Below, one piece after another: positions 53,701 to 56,700 of a DNA stretch of 64,000 nt. The stretch is from Branchinecta lynchi (lineage: Eukaryota; Arthropoda; Branchiopoda; Anostraca; Branchinectidae). The stretch spans positions 7,936,001-8,000,000 of the forward strand of contig JAKZAP010000018.1 in NCBI GenBank assembly GCA_023053575.1, read 5' to 3'. The position numbers were made by a program, and so were the translations under genes. Within the stretch, counting starts at the first letter, position 1. Every line of letters begins with the position of its first letter. The notes beneath the pieces were generated by a model that saw only the letters and a list, made by a program, of their open reading frames with translations, did no database searches and was not told the DNA's origin.

Positions 53701-56700
53701 CGGGAGTGAGGGAAGGGAAATACGGAAATTAAGTTCTGTAAGTTGCGAACGGGTGGTCCGATTCGAGTGAGACCTTATGGGCGATAAGAACTGATGACCT
53801 ACACATGCGTTCGAACGACATGCGGCCACGGTTCGGGGAGTTGGAGGTCCATAAACTTTTTGACATGCACAAAAACTAAACAGAGGGACTGAATGGGATG
53901 CAAGGTGGACGGTACCAAGCTTATGCGGCCTAGATTTGTTATTTGGCGTCCCGACAGGATCCGGCCACTACAGTAGGTGGAGTCGGAGGGGGTTTCCTGG
54001 AATTTCTTGCCTCGCATTGGGGGAAAGGATTGCAGCGATTTTAATCAAGCTTAGAACGTACTGAGTGCATATGCCCTAGATGACATATTGTAAGTCCGGA
54101 CCGGATCCGACCACGGTGGGGGGAGGGGGGGGGGGGGTACCGGAATTATCCAGTGATGCTCAGATTCTAGTAACTAAGTAAGTAGGTGGTAAGAGAGGAT
54201 GCTTTAGATGATCCGTTCGCGAGTCCGAACCAGACTCGGCCGTGGTAGGGGGAGTTGAAGGGAGGTACCGAAAATTGTGTGGTACGTTTAGGGATCAAAC
54301 GAGTGGATTGGGCTGAAACTTGGAAGTTATAACAGTCATTTGCTCCAGATGATCCTTTTTCTATGTCCAGACCGAATTTTTGAATGGCTGGTGTATTTGT
54401 GACGTTCCTATCTATTGTCTTGTACCACATACTCGGAACAAGTGCCATGAGCTCGTAACTCTGGTTGGATGAACATCAACTCAAGTTAACTGTCTTTACA
54501 GGTAACTCAAATTATCTGCCGGTTCCGGAAAACCTGTCCTTCCTCTTTGACTTGATGGAACTCGGTTTGAACGTCTACGGACTCCTTGAGTTTTGCATCG
54601 CCATATTGAGAGAACTCCCAGACGTTGACCAGCAGCTGAGCATTCGGAATTCGCCCTTGACAAGGGTTTACATCTGCCATTTGACGTTGTACATCATTGG
54701 GGTGCTCAGGAGGTTTCATAGCTGCCTGCTTCTGTTTCAGGTAGGAATAGCCGTATAGAATGGCCAATAGGTCGACCAAACTGTCACAAGTTTGAAAACA
54801 GATAACACATATTCGCGCATCCTTGTGGTAAACCTTAAGAGAACATATCTGTTATGACCCTTTTGACCGTTATGTTTCGCGAAAAGATGATGATATATTC
54901 TCATAAGGTTTAGCTCGAGGATGTGCTAACATGTGTTATTATATATAGATAGATATTTTTTATTGATCTAACTAGTAGCGCCGACATGGCACTAAATACC
55001 TCGACCATTACATTTTATGTGTTAAAATATTTGAATATATACACAGTTGTTACATAAAAGAAAATAAATCGCTTGGAATTCACTCATTTTTTCAAACTCC
55101 TGACAATGCATCCGTCTCAAGCAAACTTCCAATGCTGGTGTATTGTCATACACGTAGTGACATAATACATTCAGTTCAGTTTCTTTCTGACCTGTCAAAA
55201 ATATGTCCCTCATGTCGGAGAAGAAAAATGAAACGAGACAAAGTAAAAGCCAGCATCATCTTCCAGACTTTAAGATGCCCGAGTCTTCCACACAGTCAAG
55301 CCAACCCCTTCCGCTCCGACCCTTCCCGATTTCCATGATAGCTAATTCTGATATTCTTCAGCAGTTTCTAGGTGTCCATTTCGAAATTCAAATATTCTTT
55401 GCCTCTGGATCATAATTGTCAATACTCCCTTTTCTTCCTGCATTTGGAGCTTTGTTGTTACACGTCTGTGTTGCCGCACATATATCCAAATGGACCGTAT
55501 GTGTTACGTCACATACATACATCATCTCATCCAGACATCCGAAATCTGGGGAGTGTCCAACTATCCGGACTTCTACTCGTTTTTTACCTGGCTTCATCTT
55601 CCAGTTCCGTCTTTACGAAAAATGGTATCTAGAATCCGGAATAGAAATCTAGAAGGCGAATACTGGCTCCATGACGAAAAGCCATACACTGAACAGATAT
55701 CAACAAACTACAAAATCGCGTGAACCGGGAAGACCAGTGGGGGTAGGGGGGTTTGAGACCAGGCAGACTTCTTCCTCCCCAATTGTTACTCTTTTATAGG
55801 ACCAAACCATCCTCGTGTTTGAGGTTATGTGTAAAATTGGTAAGCCCATCGTGAACCCTGCTGACTGCACCTCCTCCGAACGCTGCATTCTAGCCTACCT
55901 CTACGACCTGTATACCCCCTGCAAGCTTCTAATGGCCAAAAAGAATGACCCGCGGTTTGAACCATTCAACCACGCCTACCCGAAGATTAAGTCAACAATC
56001 TGCTCTCCAGTGTCCCCAGCGAATACTGTACACACGGTTGATACGGAGTTTATGCGCGAGTATATCCTGAATCCTAAAAAGAAAGTGGATCCACAAGTAA
56101 GATATTTTTTTAACTTTCTCTCCTCCAGTTGTTTCGTATCTTTTTTTAATTTTTAAAAGGCAGGTAGTACTTGCAATTCATTCTACTTAGTAGTATTTCC
56201 ATCCATTCTTATTCCCGAGATTCTTCACCTCATAAGTGTATCCCAAGTCCTCTACTATTAAGAATACAGTAGTTGCGTTTTTTATCCGAGTTCCCCTTCT
56301 ATTCTCCTGACAGTTCTCCTATTTCGCGTTTTGGGCTATTCAGATCTTGTGTTTTCGTCAGAATCGAGAACGGGGAAAGCCTCGCGATTCCGCAGAATCG
56401 AGAAGTTGCTCCGATGGTAAATTCTCGATTCTCCTCTCTCCGTTCTCCTCCCTGATTGGTCAACAGAGTGCGGATGTTCAATATGCATAAACACGTATAC
56501 GGGGTTGCAGACGAGCTGCCAAATTAGTGTTTTTGTCAAAAGCGAGAATGGAGGAGCCAGAGGAACAAAAACGGTGATTTTTACGAGAATCGACAGTTCA
56601 AAAGCGGGAATTCAGAACTATTGATTATCACACCTCCCACGATTTCTTCTCTTTACGTGACGTATCAGGCGCCGTATCATTGTTTCTCACGTGCTGTTCC